Positions 23,796-32,780 of a stretch of 50,713 nt of DNA are shown here, one piece after another. Under the pieces are notes generated by a model, which ran no database searches, was not told the origin of the DNA, and saw only the letters and a program-made list of their open reading frames with translations. Location: NCBI GenBank assembly GCA_034421575.1, contig DAOUKG010000024.1, forward strand, positions 1 through 50,713, written 5' to 3'. Numbering within the stretch: position 1 is the first letter of the stretch; every line of letters starts with the position of its first letter. The position numbers and the translations under genes are program-made. This DNA is from VXLM01 sp034421575 (lineage in GTDB: Bacteria > Chloroflexota > Dehalococcoidia > Lucifugimonadales > VXLM01).

Positions 23796-26549
23796 CTATC
23801 CTACGGGTATCCCGGCCTCCGTCCGCCTGCGACCCGAACTGCCTTTCGCACCAGGCCGCTCGATTCGTACCGCACACACTTTGAATTCCGGGATCTTCGA
23901 GCTAGGATCGTACGCCGAGTTCGTCAGGAAGTTGGCCGCATGGTCTTTGAGCTTGACGAAGGGAACGAACACCTCCCCGGGTCGCATCTTCTCCGTGTAG
24001 ATGGCCCGCCCCTCGAGATCGCCACGCCTGGACCGCACCCGTATCCACTCGCCGTCCTCCACACCGTACCGCTTGCCGTCCTCGGCGCTGATGTGTATCT
24101 GCAGCTCCGGCATTCGGGCCAGAAGTCCCTCCGCGCGAGTGGTCATCGTGCCTCCGTGCCAGTGGTAAAGGACACGGCCCGTATTCAGGATGAGCGGGAA
24201 TCGCTCTGACGGCATCTCGTCTGCGGCCGGGCCCTGCTCGAACGGCACAAACTTCGCCCGCGGACCACGCGGGAAGTCGGACTCGTACAGATACCGTGTG
24301 CCCGGGTGGTCCGGCGTCGGACACGGCCACTGAATCCCACCCTCTGCGTCCAGCCGGTCATACGAGATTCCCGCGACGATCGGCGCAAGCCCGGCCAGTT
24401 CATCCCAGATTTCGGATGGATGGGTGTAGTCGAACTGCGATTCGAGATCAAGGCCCCTCTTTGCAGAGAGCCGCCGTCCCAGATCGCAGATGATATCCCA
24501 GTCCGCACGACTGCTCCCAACCGGCTCAATAGCCTTGCGAACGCGCTGCACCCTGCGTTCGCTGTTCGTGAACGTCCCATCCTTCTCGGCAAACGTCGTG
24601 GCCGGCAGCACAACATCGGCGATCTGTGCCGTCTCGTGCATGAAGATGTCCTGGACCACGAGGAATTCGAGGCTCTTGAACGCCTCCTCCGCGTGGTGAA
24701 GGTCGGGTTCGCTCAGGAGTGGGTTCTCTCCGGTCACGTACATCGCCTTGAGGTTCCCCTTGAGCGCCTCCTCCAGCATCTCCGTCACGACCATGCCCTT
24801 GACCGCGTTCAGCGGCTCGTTTCCCCACGCCTCACTGAACTTGAGAACGGAGTCCTCGGTCAACAGCTGGTAGCCGGGGAATGAGCTTGGAATGCAGCCG
24901 GAGTCGCCGCAGCCCTGCACGTTGTTCTGACCGCGCAGGGGCGAAATGCCCGATCCCGGACTACCCATCTGACCTGCAACGAAGGCGAGGTTCAGGAGGC
25001 CATGCGCGTTGGCCGTGCCGTTCGTATGTTGCGTAATCCCCATTCCCCAAACGAGGCATGACCCACTGAACGGAGGACTCGCGTAGATCCTCGCCGCATC
25101 GGCAATGTCCTGCAAGGGAACGCCCGTGATCTTCTCGACCGTTTCGAGATCATATTTCTCCACGACCTCCCGCCATTCTTCGAACTGTTCGGTGCGGTCG
25201 TTGATGAACTCCTCATCAGCGAGCCCTTCGTCCAGAATGACCTTCGCCATGCCGTTGTACAGGGCCACGTCGGTCCCCGGTCGTGGACGCAGCCACAATT
25301 CCGCGTAGTCGCACATCTCGATCCTGCGAGGATTGATGACGATCAGCTTCGCGCCGCGTTCGATTACTGCCCGCCTCATTCTCGACGCTGCGACCGGATG
25401 GTTCGAGTTGGCGTCGGAGCCGGTGATGAGAATGCACCCCGCCTCCTCGTAATCGATGTACGAGTTGCTCGTCGCTCCGCTGCCGAGCGACGTGAGCATC
25501 GCCTCGACGGACGGGGAGTGACAAAGGCGGGTGCAGTGGTCGATGTTGTTCGTCTTCATCAGCAGGCGAGAGAACTTCTGCTGGATGTACCCGTCCTCGT
25601 TCGTCGCCTTCGCCGAAGCGAGGGTTGCGAACTGGTCTCCTTGGTACTGCGCGAGGCGGTCGGCGACGTGGTCCAGCGCCTCGTCCCACGATGCCTCCAC
25701 GAACTCCCCGTTCTTTCGAATGAGAGGCGTCGTCAGCCTGTCTTGGTGGTGGACGAATGTGTACCCGAACCGGCCCTTTACGCACAGCATCCCGACGCTC
25801 GACTCGTTGTCCGGGTCGTCGAGCATCGCCATGATTCGCTCATTCTCGTCGACCTGCGCCTTGATGCCGCATCCGACGCCGCAGTACGGACACGTCGTGG
25901 AGACCGTCCTCGCCACATTCCTCGTAGGGACCTTCACGTCAATGGCGCCCGTCGGACAGACGGACAGGCACTGCCCGCACGTCGTGCATATCGATTCAAG
26001 GAGTGGACGGTCCATGAACGTGCCGATCCGGCTGCCCGTACCCGTTCCGAGGAAGTCTATCGCGCCGATGAACTGGTGTCCGTCCTGGCAAGCCTGCGCG
26101 CACCTCCCGCAGAGGATGCAGTCGTCCATCGCGATGTTGAATATCGGGTTGCTGGTGTCGATCTCTTCCCGTTCGCGTCCCGCCCAACGCGGCTGCTTCG
26201 CCCCGTGATGTTCCAGGGCGATATCCAACTCACGGTGGTCCTTGGGCGAGCTGCCGTTCTCTCCCATCATCGACTGGGTCAATTGCAGGACGTCCTTACG
26301 AACGTCGCGCACCTTGGGACCCTCAGTGGAAACGCACATCCCATCGGTCGCGGGAACGCTGCACGACGCGGGGAATCCCCGAACTCCGTCGATCTCCACC
26401 AGGCACGTCCGGCATGCGCCGATGGCCTTCATGTCCGGGTCTTTACACAGCTGGGAGATATACGTTCCGGACGTGTTGATCGCGTCCAGCACCGAGGAGC
26501 CGTCAGGTACCTGGACGGCGTTGTCGTTGATCTTCAATGTGATTGGCAT
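23796..26549 (-). CDS. fdsA: NAD-linked formate dehydrogenase, alpha (molybdopterin) subunit
   Basis: A 917-residue cytosolic subunit that oxidises formate to CO2 (reversible in FdsABG-type enzymes). Order of modules: 2Fe-2S ferredoxin domain (Cys35, 46, 49, 63); two 4Fe-4S clusters (CILCGRCAQAC at 144-154, CTTCGQCLSVC at 188-198); the catalytic-domain cluster CPYCGVGC (220-227) with Cys256; and the molybdopterin domain. The metal ligand is Cys343 in RLCHSPSV, the position of selenocysteine in FdhF, so this is the cysteine form. The C-terminal dinucleotide-binding block (HWHGGTMTTRAEGL onward) is complete. Whether Mo or W is bound cannot be told. Downstream of the beta subunit by 44 bases. 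Confidence 0.93.
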   Translation of the reverse strand: MPITLKINDNAVQVPDGSSVLDAINTSGTYISQLCKDPDMKAIGACRTCLVEIDGVRGFPASCSVPATDGMCVSTEGPKVRDVRKDVLQLTQSMMGENGSSPKDHRELDIALEHHGAKQPRWAGREREEIDTSNPIFNIAMDDCILCGRCAQACQDGHQFIGAIDFLGTGTGSRIGTFMDRPLLESICTTCGQCLSVCPTGAIDVKVPTRNVARTVSTTCPYCGVGCGIKAQVDENERIMAMLDDPDNESSVGMLCVKGRFGYTFVHHQDRLTTPLIRKNGEFVEASWDEALDHVADRLAQYQGDQFATLASAKATNEDGYIQQKFSRLLMKTNNIDHCTRLCHSPSVEAMLTSLGSGATSNSYIDYEEAGCILITGSDANSNHPVAASRMRRAVIERGAKLIVINPRRIEMCDYAELWLRPRPGTDVALYNGMAKVILDEGLADEEFINDRTEQFEEWREVVEKYDLETVEKITGVPLQDIADAARIYASPPFSGSCLVWGMGITQHTNGTANAHGLLNLAFVAGQMGSPGSGISPLRGQNNVQGCGDSGCIPSSFPGYQLLTEDSVLKFSEAWGNEPLNAVKGMVVTEMLEEALKGNLKAMYVTGENPLLSEPDLHHAEEAFKSLEFLVVQDIFMHETAQIADVVLPATTFAEKDGTFTNSERRVQRVRKAIEPVGSSRADWDIICDLGRRLSAKRGLDLESQFDYTHPSEIWDELAGLAPIVAGISYDRLDAEGGIQWPCPTPDHPGTRYLYESDFPRGPRAKFVPFEQGPAADEMPSERFPLILNTGRVLYHWHGGTMTTRAEGLLARMPELQIHISAEDGKRYGVEDGEWIRVRSRRGDLEGRAIYTEKMRPGEVFVPFVKLKDHAANFLTNSAYDPSSKIPEFKVCAVRIERPGAKGSSGRRRTEAGIPVG

Positions 26550-26593
26550 ATACTTCCCCTCACCCGCCGCTCACGCGCGTCTTCCCGCCAATT

Positions 26594-28186
26594 CTACCTT
26601 GCCAGCGCCGTCATTTCCTCTTTGAAGAAATGCAATGCGCTCGTAATCGGTCCCCCTGCCGCCTGACCGAGACCGCAGAGCGAAGCGGCGCCCACCACCT
26701 CGGCAAGCTGCAATAGCTCCTCGACGTCTCCGGAAGTTCCCCGGCCTCCCATGAGCCGGTCGAGCGCATCGACCATGCGCGGAGTCCCTTCGCGGCACGG
26801 GGTGCATTTCCCGCACGACTCGTCCGCGTTGTAGGCCGCAAGGCTTCGAACGACTGCGGGAATCGAAGTCCGGTCATCCAATGCGATGACCCCGCCGGCT
26901 CCCAGCATCACGCCCGAATCGTGCAGTTGACCGGGGGCTATTGGCGTATCGAGCATCGATGGCGGGAAGACGCCGCTGGACGGCCCTCCCACGGCGAGGC
27001 CTATCAGCTCCCGGCCTTCGAGGGTGCCTCCGCCTATGTCATCCACGATCTGCCTGAGGGTCGTGCCCATGGGCACTTCCACAACCCCCGCTCGCTGCAC
27101 CGATCCGCTCAGGCTCACGATCTTTGTTCCCGATACTGCGTCACTCCCTATGCTCTTGAATTCGTCCGCCCCGTTGGCAAGGATGAAAGGCACGCTGCAA
27201 AGCGTCTCCGGGTTGTTGATTACGGTCGGCATTGCCCACAGCCCGGATTCGGTCGGGAAGGGCGGTCGAAGACGGGGTTCCCTGCGGTACCCCTCCATCG
27301 TGTTCAGCAGCGTCGTCTCCTCACCGCAAACATATCCTCCTGCACCCCTGCGTATCTCAACGTCAAGTGAGTATCCGGTCCCAAGGATGTTCCCTCCCAG
27401 GAGACCGCTGCCCACTGCTTGGTCGACAGCGTTCCGCATGCGTTGCGCCGAAAGCTCGGCCTCCGCGTTGATGTACAGGAACGCCTTATCAACCCCCGTG
27501 GCGTATGCGGCTATGGTCATCCCTTCCAGGATCCGGTACGGCACTCCCTCCATCAGGTGCCTGTCTTTGAATATCCCCGGCTCGCCCTCCTCTGCATTGA
27601 CGACGAGGTACTTCGGCGACTTGTCTACCCTGCGAGCGCCCTCCCACTTCACCGCAGCGGGGAAATAGGCTCCACCGCGCCCTCGCAGTCCCGACGCCTT
27701 GACCTCTTCGATCACCGCCTCCGCCGACATCGCCAGGGCGCGGGCAAGTCCCGCAAACCCACCGTGTGTCACGTACTCGCCGATGTCTGTCGAGCTAATG
27801 GCGCCCGCATCATCGAGGGCCACCCTCCGCTGGTGTTGGAAGAACGCCCCATGGTCTTCTGTTCCTTCGATGCCGTCGCCAATCCGGCTCACGATTCCGG
27901 TCACGCCCTGGGCATCCACGTTTCGGAACGACTTAACGGCCCCGTCCGGCGTTGTTACGACAACCTTCGGGGCCTGGAAGCTCGCCCCGTCGGAACCCGC
28001 GATGACGAGGTACGCCGAGCCGGGAAGAGACTCAGCTAGCGCACTCGCCACCTCACCGCCACCAACGGCAGACGAGCTGTGATCGAGTTGCAGGACCACC
28101 CGAGTCTTGCCCGCATTCCGTTCGGCGCGACCTCCTGCGTCTGCTCTGATCCGTTCGAGAGACTTTCCTGGGTCCTTCGTCTTCAT
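26594..28186 (-). CDS. fdsB: NAD-linked formate dehydrogenase, beta subunit (NuoF-like)
   Basis: A 530-residue diaphorase subunit that passes electrons from the iron-sulfur chain to NAD. The N-terminal 90 residues look like a thioredoxin-type domain without its cluster cysteines. Then come the FMN/NADH part (GLRGRGGAYFPAAVKW, VVNAEEGEPGIFKDRHLM, GAGGYVCGEETTLLNTMEG), a SLBB-like part and the 4Fe-4S site SCGKCTPCREG (Cys458, 461, 464) with Cys504. ATG 28186 overlaps the gamma-subunit stop as ATGA and is chosen over an upstream in-frame start at 28294. Homologues also serve in bidirectional hydrogenases, but the adjacent alpha subunit fixes the role here. Confidence 0.92.
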   Translation of the reverse strand: MKTKDPGKSLERIRADAGGRAERNAGKTRVVLQLDHSSSAVGGGEVASALAESLPGSAYLVIAGSDGASFQAPKVVVTTPDGAVKSFRNVDAQGVTGIVSRIGDGIEGTEDHGAFFQHQRRVALDDAGAISSTDIGEYVTHGGFAGLARALAMSAEAVIEEVKASGLRGRGGAYFPAAVKWEGARRVDKSPKYLVVNAEEGEPGIFKDRHLMEGVPYRILEGMTIAAYATGVDKAFLYINAEAELSAQRMRNAVDQAVGSGLLGGNILGTGYSLDVEIRRGAGGYVCGEETTLLNTMEGYRREPRLRPPFPTESGLWAMPTVINNPETLCSVPFILANGADEFKSIGSDAVSGTKIVSLSGSVQRAGVVEVPMGTTLRQIVDDIGGGTLEGRELIGLAVGGPSSGVFPPSMLDTPIAPGQLHDSGVMLGAGGVIALDDRTSIPAVVRSLAAYNADESCGKCTPCREGTPRMVDALDRLMGGRGTSGDVEELLQLAEVVGAASLCGLGQAAGGPITSALHFFKEEMTALAR

Positions 28187-28653
28187 GCTTCGTCCCTGTC
28201 GCGGAGCAGCAATTCGACCGATTCGACGGTCGCCCGCCCGTGCCACTCGTGGTCGAGACTCACCGTGGGAGCAACCCCGCACATGAAGGCGCAAGCGGTC
28301 TCACTCAACGTGATCCGTCCGTCCGGCGTGGTCTCACCGGGTCCGATTCCCAGGGACGACTGCAGTCCCTCAAACAGCAGCATTCCACCGTTGATGGAGC
28401 ACGAAATACCGGTACATACTTGTACCACGTGCCGCCCCGGCTGAACGGTCAGAAGCTCAGTGTAGCTCGTCGCCGCCCCGTACACTTCGCTTGCCGGAAT
28501 ACCCAGATGCCAGCCGACGACTTCCATAGCCCAGTCGGGAAGATACCGGAACTCGTGATGAATGAAGTGAAGGGCTGGCAGAAGCTGGCCGTGTTCGCGC
28601 GGAAATTTCTCTCGAAGGACGGCCCGCAGCCCCTTCTGCTCGACGGTGGTCAA
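28183..28653 (-). CDS. fdsG: NAD-linked formate dehydrogenase, gamma subunit (NuoE-like)
   Basis: A 156-residue thioredoxin-fold 2Fe-2S protein. Ligands are Cys80 and Cys85 in CTGISCSINGG, and Cys121 and Cys125 in CAFMCG. The N-terminal helical region (LLPALHFIHHEFRYLPDWAM) is typical of NuoE. The start is TTG 28653 with AGGT upstream. It is first in an operon ordered gamma-beta-alpha-unknown, the fdsGBA order of soluble formate dehydrogenases. A TATACT on the minus strand at 28701-28696 may be a -10 box; no convincing -35 was found. Confidence 0.9.
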   Translation of the reverse strand: MTTVEQKGLRAVLREKFPREHGQLLPALHFIHHEFRYLPDWAMEVVGWHLGIPASEVYGAATSYTELLTVQPGRHVVQVCTGISCSINGGMLLFEGLQSSLGIGPGETTPDGRITLSETACAFMCGVAPTVSLDHEWHGRATVESVELLLRDRDEA

Positions 28654-28758
28654 ATGCGACCTCAGTTGCGATTCGATGGGAGATATGGAAACTAGAGTAT
28701 AGATTAGCAGCTACGTCCCAGCAAGCACGCCCGTCCGCCAAAATCCCCCACCTTCGTC

Positions 28759-28778
28759 ATTCCGGCGAAGGCCGGAAT
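28759..28778. repeat. Dispersed hairpin repeat, copy 4
   Basis: ATTCCGGC-GAAG-GCCGGAAT, the reverse orientation of the copy at 1257-1276. It lies in the gap between the fds operon and the HEPN module. Confidence 0.7.
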
Positions 28779-28800
28779 CCATCCCCGGCGAGGTGCATCG

Positions 28801-29031
28801 TCATAACATTGGAGGCAGTCCGTCATCCTGCCCGTCCGAATTAGGTGAGGGATTGGGGTCCGGTTGATGGTTCAAATAGCCCTCCTTACTGGTGATGAAG
28901 GGCAGCGAGGATATGACCCGGTAGGGATGCTTTGTACCCTGCACAGTCGTTGTGATCAGAGAAGCCAACCTCATATACTGCTGCCCGTCGAATTTGAAGA
29001 ACTCAGCGCACGATTGTCTTTGATGGCCCAC
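28801..29031 (-). pseudogene. Possible gene remnant, 76 codons
   Basis: The minus-strand frame from a GTG at 29031 (preceded directly by an in-frame TGA) gives a protein-like segment containing FFKFDGQQYMRLASLITTTV and HPYRVISSLPFITSKEGYL, with a Pro/Asp/Asn-rich tail. Composition and codon use look like real coding, yet there is no ribosome-binding site and no family I recognise. It may be the C-terminal remnant of a gene broken by insertion near the HEPN module. The rest of 28654-29150 shows only a hairpin repeat. Confidence 0.3.
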
Positions 29032-29150
29032 TCATGCGATATCTTGGGCTGGGTGGTCTAAAAGTCGAGACCGCGACCTTGATCGAGATTCGCGACATGC
29101 TCAAGCACAACGAAGGGCAGGGAAGTAGCCAGGGCAGGGAGGGTATCGGA

Positions 29151-29546
29151 TCACTTACTATTTGGCGGCAATTGCACCATAACTTGTTCGTACAGAGCCT
29201 CGATACGACGAAGTGCTACGCCTCGATGGAGCGACAGACCCCTTGGGTCTCCGGCCTCATATCGGATACGGCCCGCAAAGGGGGTATATTCCACGAGTGG
29301 ATGGTGGCCTTCTGTGGCGACTCCTCGTTCTCGCAGGATGCTGAGTAGAAGTTCCAAATTGTGCGTGAGCGGATATACCTCGCCGAGCAGCGCAAGCCAG
29401 GCCTTGAGCAATTTTTCTGCTGCCTGCTGAGTATGGAGGCCGTAAATCTCGTCGGCGAAGATGTTCGGGTCGCTCATTCCCCGGAGGGCTTTCAGGTCAC
29501 GTCCTGCCGCTTCGACAAGCTCGCGAGCCTGCTTAACGTCGCTCAT
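29151..29546 (-). CDS. HEPN-domain protein, putative toxin of a HEPN-MNT pair
   Basis: A 131-residue helical protein. The block TQQAAEKLLKAWLALLGEVYPLTHNLELLL is the classic HEPN core, and a later GRIRYEAG segment holds the conserved arginine region. HEPN proteins in such pairs act as RNases or are held inactive through AMPylation by the partner. The start overlaps the 3-prime end of the nucleotidyltransferase gene by 14 bases, so the two are translated together. It could be a mobile defence or stress module; it separates the two formate/molybdopterin operons. Confidence 0.85.
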   Translation of the reverse strand: MSDVKQARELVEAAGRDLKALRGMSDPNIFADEIYGLHTQQAAEKLLKAWLALLGEVYPLTHNLELLLSILRERGVATEGHHPLVEYTPFAGRIRYEAGDPRGLSLHRGVALRRIEALYEQVMVQLPPNSK

Positions 29547-29868
29547 ACAGGACTCTACCCTCCCGGAGCGCTCTGGCTAGGACGTGATTGAGGGAATCCC
29601 GCCAATACTCCGCGTCCTCTTGGCTGTAGACGAGAATGTCTTTCGATACCCGGAAATCTGAAAGCGCGTCGTAAAGCCGGACCTCCTCGGCGTGGCGACT
29701 TCTCCCTTCTTCGAAGGGCGTAGATTCCAGCACTACTAGGTCAACGTCCGACTCTTCCATCGAATCGCCACGCGCACGCGACCCGAACAAGATGACTTGC
29801 TCCGGATCGACCTCATCTATGATGGCATCCACCATCTGCTGGAGAAGATCGTCAGTTAGTTGTGCCAT
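29533..29868 (-). CDS. Minimal nucleotidyltransferase (MNT), putative antitoxin
   Basis: A 111-residue DNA-polymerase-beta-fold protein. Active-site motifs are LFGSRARGD (about 27-35), SDVDLVV with Asp41 and Asp43, and a possible third acidic residue Asp77 in SKDILVY. All catalytic residues look intact, so it may AMPylate the adjacent HEPN toxin, as shown for MntA-HepT systems. It is upstream of and overlapping the HEPN gene. Confidence 0.87.
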   Translation of the reverse strand: MAQLTDDLLQQMVDAIIDEVDPEQVILFGSRARGDSMEESDVDLVVLESTPFEEGRSRHAEEVRLYDALSDFRVSKDILVYSQEDAEYWRDSLNHVLARALREGRVLYERR

Positions 29869-29955
29869 GTCACCGGTCTCTCTTATGGGGGCGGTTCCCC
29901 ATCGACTTCCCCTGCCTCTTCGATCTTGAAGGTAAGGCCCTGCTTCGTTCTACGA

Positions 29956-31812
29956 CTATATTCCAATTGGTTGAGCAGTTGCGTGGCGCCATTGTGCCAC
30001 GTCCAGCAACTGCAACTCCTCCAACTTGCCCTCAGGCGCCAGCCCCTCATCCGTCCACCCTCGCGCTCGATAGTACCCGCCGATCATCATGTCGAGGGCG
30101 GATCTCGTCAACCCGGTTCCCTTGACGACACCGGTCTCCAACGCCTCTTGGAACACGCGAGGCGGCAGGGTATCGTCCTCTGGTGTCCAACCCTCCCTGA
30201 TGTTGAACAGCTTCTTGAGGTTGTTGATGCGCTCTCCCGCCAGTCTCAAGTCCTCCGGCGATGTGGGCCAACCGGTGAGGTGCTCATAGATCTTAGACGA
30301 CTCACCGTAGAAGTCGTCGAACGCCTTCCTCAGGAACTTGCACCAGATGAGCGAGTCCATCACCGCCGAATAGTCCTCGCCCTCCATCGTGATGCGACCT
30401 CGCTCGTCATCGACGCTCAGGCGGTCGACCCGGTTGGAGAAGTCGGCCTCGTACGCAGAAGAACGGTTGTGACACGCTCCTCGCGTACTCACCGACAGCG
30501 CCAACGCCATCGTCTTGAGACTGCGCGGCTCGTATCCGGGCATTTCGAGTCCCTTGACGTGCATCGCCCACTCATCCGAGCCACGGCCAAACGTCGCCGC
30601 AGCCCTTCGCGACCCCTCGGCCAGAACATCACCCAGGCCTCTCCGCTCAGCGATCATCTCCAACAGGGACAGCACCGCGTCCCCATCGCCGAACCGAAGA
30701 TCGACTCCCCCCGTGTCACCTGCGGTCAGCACCCCGTTCTCGAAACACTCCATCGTCCACGCGATGGTGCCGCCCGCGCTGATGGTGTCCATCCCCATCT
30801 CGTCACAGATGCGCGACGCTCTTATCACCGTATTCGGGTCACTGACGCCTACCAGCGGTCCAAGCGCAAACGAGCTCTGGTACTCCATGCGTCCGGTGGC
30901 CTTGTCCCCGCCGTCCGTCGTCGTAACGATGTGCTCGCACCCGATCGTGCAGTTGGCACAGTGCGCGTTCTTCACATGGTGGGACTTCTGAAAAGCCTCT
31001 CCGCTGACGGTCTCCGCGCCCTCGAACGTCGACTGCCGGAAATTCCTCGTCGGCAACGCACCGAGCCGGTTGAAGACCGAGACATTCGCCATGGTTCCCA
31101 GGGTGCGGTACTTCTCCGTCGCATCGCCCAGGCTCCGCCTGCTCAGGTCCGCCCGGATCTCATCCAGTATCTCCGGTTCCGCGAACGATACCCTGTTGTG
31201 CCCACGGACGGCGATGGCCTTGAGGTTCTTCGACCCCATCACTGAGCCCGGCCCCGTGCGTCCCGCCTGCCGACCTCCGTCGTTCGCGATGCCCGCGTAC
31301 CGAACGAGGTTCTCCCCGGCCGGCCCAATGCACGCGACCCTGTACATCCCTCCCAGCTGCGCCTTGACCGCACGCTCCGTCTCGGACGTGCCCTTGCCTA
31401 CGAGGTGCGTGGCGTCCAGGAATTCCACCTCGTCGTCGGTTATCGACAGCAGTGTCGGGATCGACGACCTGCCCATCACGACAACGGCGTCCGACCCCGT
31501 CTTCTTCAACTCGGTCGCGATGAAGCTCGATGAGAGCGAGTCGCCGATCATCCCCGTCAATGGCGATTTGGCTGCCACCGCGAACTTGCTGGATGTCGTC
31601 AGCCTGCTGCCAACAAGCGGGCTCGTCGCGAAAATCAGGGGGTTCTCAGGCGACAGGGGATCGCATCCGGGCCGGGCGTACTTGTAGAGCAGATACGCGC
31701 TCAACCCTGTCCCACCGATGAACCGTCGGAGCACCTCTTCCTCCAGCGGTTCCCATCGGACCGTGTGACTGTCCAGGTCGACTATCGTCACCCTGCCATG
31801 GTAGGCATGCAT
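29956..31812 (-). CDS. Aldehyde:ferredoxin oxidoreductase (tungsten/molybdenum bis-pterin)
   Basis: A 618-residue AOR-family enzyme that oxidises aldehydes to acids with ferredoxin. N-terminal family blocks are GRVTIVDLDSHTV and FIGGTGLSAYLLYKY. The 4Fe-4S ligands are CANCTIGC plus a later cysteine, probably in LIWCKFLRKAF. Other pterin-binding segments include GRTGPGSVMGSKNLKAIAVRG and GMDTISAGGTIAWTMEC. ATG 31812 follows the moaD-like stop by five bases; an in-frame extension to 31980 looks non-coding. It is last in the fhs-moeA-moeA-mobA-moaD-aor run, which makes its cofactor. In this family the metal is usually tungsten, but that is not readable here. Confidence 0.93.
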   Translation of the reverse strand: MHAYHGRVTIVDLDSHTVRWEPLEEEVLRRFIGGTGLSAYLLYKYARPGCDPLSPENPLIFATSPLVGSRLTTSSKFAVAAKSPLTGMIGDSLSSSFIATELKKTGSDAVVVMGRSSIPTLLSITDDEVEFLDATHLVGKGTSETERAVKAQLGGMYRVACIGPAGENLVRYAGIANDGGRQAGRTGPGSVMGSKNLKAIAVRGHNRVSFAEPEILDEIRADLSRRSLGDATEKYRTLGTMANVSVFNRLGALPTRNFRQSTFEGAETVSGEAFQKSHHVKNAHCANCTIGCEHIVTTTDGGDKATGRMEYQSSFALGPLVGVSDPNTVIRASRICDEMGMDTISAGGTIAWTMECFENGVLTAGDTGGVDLRFGDGDAVLSLLEMIAERRGLGDVLAEGSRRAAATFGRGSDEWAMHVKGLEMPGYEPRSLKTMALALSVSTRGACHNRSSAYEADFSNRVDRLSVDDERGRITMEGEDYSAVMDSLIWCKFLRKAFDDFYGESSKIYEHLTGWPTSPEDLRLAGERINNLKKLFNIREGWTPEDDTLPPRVFQEALETGVVKGTGLTRSALDMMIGGYYRARGWTDEGLAPEGKLEELQLLDVAQWRHATAQPIGI

Positions 31813-31817
31813 TCGCG

Positions 31818-32132
31818 TTAGCCTCCCGCCTGGCTCGAAAACACGAGCAGGGAGTCTCCGTCCTCCAGACATTGGCGCAGCCCATCGCCGACGAACGTCA
31901 CCCCGTTGAGATTGACGGTGTAGCTGTCCAGAAAGCCCCGCAGGTCCTTGCGAACGACCGACCCCACCAGCGCCGGACAATCCCTCCCGACCGCTTCGGC
32001 AACATCCCCAAGACCGCAGTTCTCCGCCAGGCGAACGCTCATATAACGGCGTCCGGCCAGCAGCCTCGCGTTTCCGAACAGCTCTACCCTGACCGTGACG
32101 TGAGTTTGGGACTTCTGTGTTGCCGTCATCAC
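31818..32132 (-). CDS. MoaD/ThiS-like sulfur-carrier protein
   Basis: A 104-residue ubiquitin-fold protein ending in GG, the site where MoeB-type enzymes adenylate and thiocarboxylate it. The strand pattern TVRVELFGNARLLAGRR and the end DGDSLLVFSSQAGG match MoaD. It likely donates sulfur to form the pterin dithiolene. A special AOR-linked MoaD paralogue is common in such clusters, so it may serve this enzyme in particular. It overlaps mobA by four bases and precedes the AOR gene by five. Confidence 0.86.
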   Translation of the reverse strand: MMTATQKSQTHVTVRVELFGNARLLAGRRYMSVRLAENCGLGDVAEAVGRDCPALVGSVVRKDLRGFLDSYTVNLNGVTFVGDGLRQCLEDGDSLLVFSSQAGG

Positions 32133-32749
32133 GTCAACTCCTCCCCCGCAAGCATCCGCGCCCTCGTCAGGTCCTCCTCCGTGTTGACGTTGAAGAAGCT
32201 CAGCTTGCTCGGATCGAACTCTTCAACGTGCCGTTGGCTCACGTACTTCGCCCTCACGTCGTCGAAGAACTTGGCGATCTTGAGGTCATTTGCCCTCAGC
32301 CGGGTCTCTATCGCCGGCAAACAGACCTTGGAATACGCCGCGTGTGTCGGCTCGGGACGGTGCTCAATAACCGGCGCCACAAGGTCATGGGAATCACGGA
32401 AAGAGAGCAGGTACCCCAGCAGTTCGAGATTCAGAAACGGCATATCGCACGCGACGACGATTCCCCACTCATTGCTTGATGCCGAAAGGCCCGTAAAGAT
32501 GCCGCCCAGAGAGCCGGTGTCAGGATAGATGTCCACAGCCACGACGACGGAGTCGGGCAGGGGAAGCTCCTCCGCGCGTTCCTGGGTGTTCACGACGACG
32601 ACCAGTTCGTCGGCAACCTGAGAGAGGCCGTCGAAAACTCGAGAGATGAGGGCCTGCCCCCCAATCGTCTCGACCGCCTTGTCGCGTCCCAACCTGCGGC
32701 TCATGCCGCCCGCGAGCACGATTCCTGTTACGGCATCCGCGTCGTTCAT
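32129..32749 (-). CDS. mobA: Molybdenum cofactor guanylyltransferase
   Basis: A 206-residue GT-A-fold nucleotidyltransferase that attaches GMP to molybdopterin, giving the bis-guanine-dinucleotide form used by formate dehydrogenases. The signature LAGGMSRRLGRDKA is at the N-terminus; VVACDMPFLNLELL holds the metal-binding aspartate, and FFNVNTEEDLTRA is the standard end. It starts 31 bases after the MoeA fusion gene and overlaps the moaD-like gene (ATGA). Confidence 0.93.
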   Translation of the reverse strand: MNDADAVTGIVLAGGMSRRLGRDKAVETIGGQALISRVFDGLSQVADELVVVVNTQERAEELPLPDSVVVAVDIYPDTGSLGGIFTGLSASSNEWGIVVACDMPFLNLELLGYLLSFRDSHDLVAPVIEHRPEPTHAAYSKVCLPAIETRLRANDLKIAKFFDDVRAKYVSQRHVEEFDPSKLSFFNVNTEEDLTRARMLAGEELT

Positions 32750-32780
32750 TTCGGGGCCTCGCTAGAAGCGTACCATACAC

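Noticed and set aside
25515..25530. Selenocysteine codon in the formate dehydrogenase alpha subunit
   Set aside because: The metal-ligand position is an ordinary cysteine codon (RLCHSPSV); no in-frame TGA.
25398..26666. 422-codon plus-strand open frame opposite the formate dehydrogenase alpha subunit
   Set aside because: The minus strand carries all Fe-S and molybdopterin motifs.
29034..29348. 104-codon plus-strand frame opposite HEPN
   Set aside because: The HEPN gene on the minus strand has clear family blocks and overlaps its MNT partner as expected.
29860..31245. 461-codon plus-strand open frame opposite AOR
   Set aside because: AOR is unambiguous on the minus strand; the reverse protein has antisense-type composition.
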